A DNA stretch of 64,000 bases from contig VFJL01000009.1 of the NCBI GenBank assembly GCA_009886095.1, positions 1 through 64,000 of the forward strand. The letters run 5' to 3'. How positions within the stretch are numbered: position 1 is the first letter of the stretch; each line of letters starts with the position of its first letter. Shown one piece after another: positions 61,615 to 64,000 of this stretch. This stretch comes from Nitrosomonadales bacterium. Lineage in GTDB: Bacteria; Pseudomonadota; Gammaproteobacteria; Burkholderiales; Nitrosomonadaceae. A model generated the notes under the pieces. The model was given only the letters and a program-made list of their open reading frames with translations, was not told the origin of the DNA and ran no database searches. The position numbers were made by a program, and so were the translations under genes.

Positions 61615-62070
61615 TCAAGTTGCGATTTCACCCAACACCGATACCGTGATATGCGCCAGCACGTCACTATGCAAGGCGACAACCAACGGATGGTCGCCCA
61701 CCTGTTTCAATGGCCCCTGCGGCATACGGATCATGGCTTTCTCGACCTCAAAGCCCTGAGCCTTGAGCTCGTCCACAATATCCACGTTGGTAATTGAGCC
61801 GAACAGCTTGCCGTCTATTCCGGCTTTCTGGGTAATTTGCACCATCAGCCCTTCCAATTTAGCTGCACGCGCCTGAGCAGCAGCCAGAATATCCGCCTGA
61901 GCTTTTTCCAGTTCGGCACGTTTTGCCTGAAACTCGGCCACAGCGGCTTCGGTCACCCGCTTTGCTTTGCCCTGCGGGATCAGAAAATTTCGCGCATAAC
62001 CATTTTTTACCTTGACCACATCACCCATCTGGCCAAGATTGGTAACTTTTTCCATCAGTATGATTTGCAT
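61615..62070 (-). CDS. rplI: 50S ribosomal protein L9
   Basis: [36 protein letters not shown]. Confidence 0.97.
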   Translation of the reverse strand: MQIILMEKVTNLGQMGDVVKVKNGYARNFLIPQGKAKRVTEAAVAEFQAKRAELEKAQADILAAAQARAAKLEGLMVQITQKAGIDGKLFGSITNVDIVDELKAQGFEVEKAMIRMPQGPLKQVGDHPLVVALHSDVLAHITVSVLGEIAT

Positions 62071-62081
62071 GCTGTCACTCC

Positions 62082-62363
62082 TCAGTGCAGGTCGGTGTAA
62101 GGCAGCAGCGCAAGGAAACGCGCACGCTCAATGGCAACACCCAACTGGCGCTGATAATGAGATCTGGTACCGGTAATACGAGCGGGAATAATTCTGCCGT
62201 TTTCATTGATGAAATCTTTCAATATCTCAACGTCCTTGTAATCCACAGTCTTGATACCTTCTGCAGTAAAACGGCAGAATTTCTTGCGTTTGAACAGAGG
62301 CTTCGCCTTCTTGTCCTTATCTTTATCTTTGCTATCTTTACGTCTTGAGATAAAACGAGCCAT
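62082..62363 (-). CDS. rpsR: 30S ribosomal protein S18
   Basis: [41 protein letters not shown]. Confidence 0.97.
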   Translation of the reverse strand: MARFISRRKDSKDKDKDKKAKPLFKRKKFCRFTAEGIKTVDYKDVEILKDFINENGRIIPARITGTRSHYQRQLGVAIERARFLALLPYTDLH

Positions 62364-62383
62364 GATTTTTTCCTATTTCCCGA

Positions 62384-62680
62384 TTAAATGATATCTACGT
62401 TATTTACATGCAATGCCAGTTGCGTACTCATGCGGCTTTTTTTCGCCAGAAATCCAGTCAGCTTTACTGCGGCACCAGTCTCTATGCCGGAGATGGTTTT
62501 AGCCATCTGCGCCAGTGCCACCGCAAAAATTTCACATTCCACCTGGCGCGGCAAGCCTGCTTCCATTTGATGGGAGACGTGACTGATTTTAAATTCAGCC
62601 ACCGCTACTCCCGTTGGGGTGTAACGCAGTTTACCGATTTCAGCAATCCTGCCGCAAATTACCGTCTGGTTGCAATCCAA
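62384..62680 (-). CDS. priB: primosomal replication protein N
   Basis: 98-aa OB-fold; TPTGVAVAEFKISHVSHQMEAG; position between rpsF and rpsR. Confidence 0.93.
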   Translation of the reverse strand: MDCNQTVICGRIAEIGKLRYTPTGVAVAEFKISHVSHQMEAGLPRQVECEIFAVALAQMAKTISGIETGAAVKLTGFLAKKSRMSTQLALHVNNVDII

Positions 62681-62700
62681 TTAACTGACCCAGCTTAAGG

Positions 62701-63075
62701 TTAGGCAATGCTAGTTTCTCTAGCTTCCTCTACTGCCAGTGAAACAGCCGCCGGTCTTTCTTCGCGCATCATTGGCGAAACTGTAGTCACCGGACCGTCC
62801 ATCCTGATGGTCAGATGACGCAATATTGCGTCGTTGAATTTGAAAGCATGATCCAGTTCGTCCAAGGTTTCCTGATCACACTCGATATTCATCAGCACGT
62901 AATGCGCCTTGTGAATCTTCTGAATCAGATAGGCGAGTTGGCGGCGGCCCCAGTCTTCCAGACGGTGAACCTGACCATTCTTGGCAGTCACTATGTTGCG
63001 GTAACGTTCAATCATCGCGGGCACCTGCTCGCTCTGATCGGGATGAACAATGAAAACTATTTCGTAATGTCGCAT
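62701..63075 (-). CDS. rpsF: 30S ribosomal protein S6
   Basis: [52 protein letters not shown]. Confidence 0.97.
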   Translation of the reverse strand: MRHYEIVFIVHPDQSEQVPAMIERYRNIVTAKNGQVHRLEDWGRRQLAYLIQKIHKAHYVLMNIECDQETLDELDHAFKFNDAILRHLTIRMDGPVTTVSPMMREERPAAVSLAVEEARETSIA

Positions 63076-63297
63076 GCAGTTTCCTTATGGGTAAAGCCTC
63101 CCGTGATACGAACACAGTGAGGCAAGGGTTTGACCCAGCTGCTCATACCCCAAGGCATGAGACATCCAGGTTAGGAGGCCAGTATTCTACTGAATTAACG
63201 AAAAAATATCAAACGTACTTGAAGCGTGAAACTGTCAAGAATAAAGTAGAAATTGAAATTCTGCCTTTTCCTGCATTCTTATCCAGGGCACTTTTGA

Positions 63298-64000
63298 TTA
63301 TTCAGAGACTTTAGGCCGCATCTGTCGGCGGGTTTCAAACAGACAAATGCCCGCGCTGACCGAAACATTGAGACTTTCAATACTGCCCAGCATGGGGATG
63401 GCAACCAGTTGATCGCAGGTTTCACGGGTAAGTCGCCGCATGCCCTCTCCTTCCGCACCCAGCACCCAGGCGATAGGGCCGTCCAGCTTAATGGAGTCAA
63501 GGCTACTGTCCGCATCAGCTGCAGTCCCAATGATCCACAAGCCACGCTGTTTCAATTCTCGCAAGGTGCGGGCCAGATTGGTGACGGCGATATACGGTAC
63601 AGTGTCGGCAGCACCACTCGCTACCTTGTGTACCGTGGCATTGAGCCCCACAGCACGGTCTTTCGGCGCGATTACAGCATGAACGCCAAAGGCATCCGCC
63701 ACCCTTAAACATGCTCCCAGATTATGCGGGTCCTGAATACCATCCAGTACCAGCAGCAGCGCCGGTTCGGTAAGAGTATCAAGCACATCCTCGATGTCCA
63801 CATGGCTGCGGGTAGCGTCTATATTTGCCGCCACACCCTGATGACGGGCGCCACCTGCCATACTGGCAAGTCTGGCACTATCACATAAAATCAATCGAAC
63901 GTTCTGGGTTTCGACCATTTTCGTCAGGTCACGTGCGCGCTGGTCGCGGCGAGTGGAGTCGAGAAAAATTTCCTTGATGCTATCGGGATTTTGCCGCAAG
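63298..64000 (-). CDS. rlmB: 23S rRNA (guanosine-2'-O-)-methyltransferase RlmB (SpoU family), start beyond window
   Basis: [65 protein letters not shown] SpoU motifs. Confidence 0.93.
   Translation of the reverse strand, partial: LRQNPDSIKEIFLDSTRRDQRARDLTKMVETQNVRLILCDSARLASMAGGARHQGVAANIDATRSHVDIEDVLDTLTEPALLLVLDGIQDPHNLGACLRVADAFGVHAVIAPKDRAVGLNATVHKVASGAADTVPYIAVTNLARTLRELKQRGLWIIGTAADADSSLDSIKLDGPIAWVLGAEGEGMRRLTRETCDQLVAIPMLGSIESLNVSVSAGICLFETRRQMRPKVSE

Overview
The window is a densely coded chromosomal segment, most probably from a betaproteobacterial chemolithotroph (Nitrosomonadales/Gallionellaceae-like; inferred from gene content and order, not proven). Most of it is conserved housekeeping: truA-trpF-trpB-trpA-accD-folC-SPOR-cvpA-purF-metZ; fimV, asd, leuB, leuD, an entericidin ORF, leuC; lpd-odhB-sucA-gltA-sdhEBADC; mdh-prpB-prpC; pntAA-pntAB-pntB; cysIHDN with divergent cysB; mutL; a RoxA-like oxygenase; bamC-dapA; clpB; dnaB; rpsF-priB-rpsR-rplI; rlmB. 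Accessory content is an IS630-type remnant (left edge), an IS30-family element with an orphan gene and a higBA pair (33-35.4 kb), and a tandem array of four small lipoprotein genes (52.6-54.4 kb). The observations I rate highest are: (1) a ~140-bp, near-palindromic, MITE-like repeat with five recognisable copies plus solo-end fossils, all in the same orientation; (2) the four-gene lipoprotein array, each gene with its own promoter and homologous terminator, the last gene separated from its terminator by a copy of that repeat; (3) a 1183-aa fused GltD-like/PyrK-like flavoprotein next to the proton-translocating transhydrogenase, resembling a single-chain NfnAB; (4) a SAM-II-like riboswitch plus intrinsic terminator upstream of metZ; (5) an unexplained structured leader and operator-like palindrome upstream of cysB; (6) a HigB toxin disrupted by an amber codon. 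No searches or folding programs were run; all calls come from reading the sequence.
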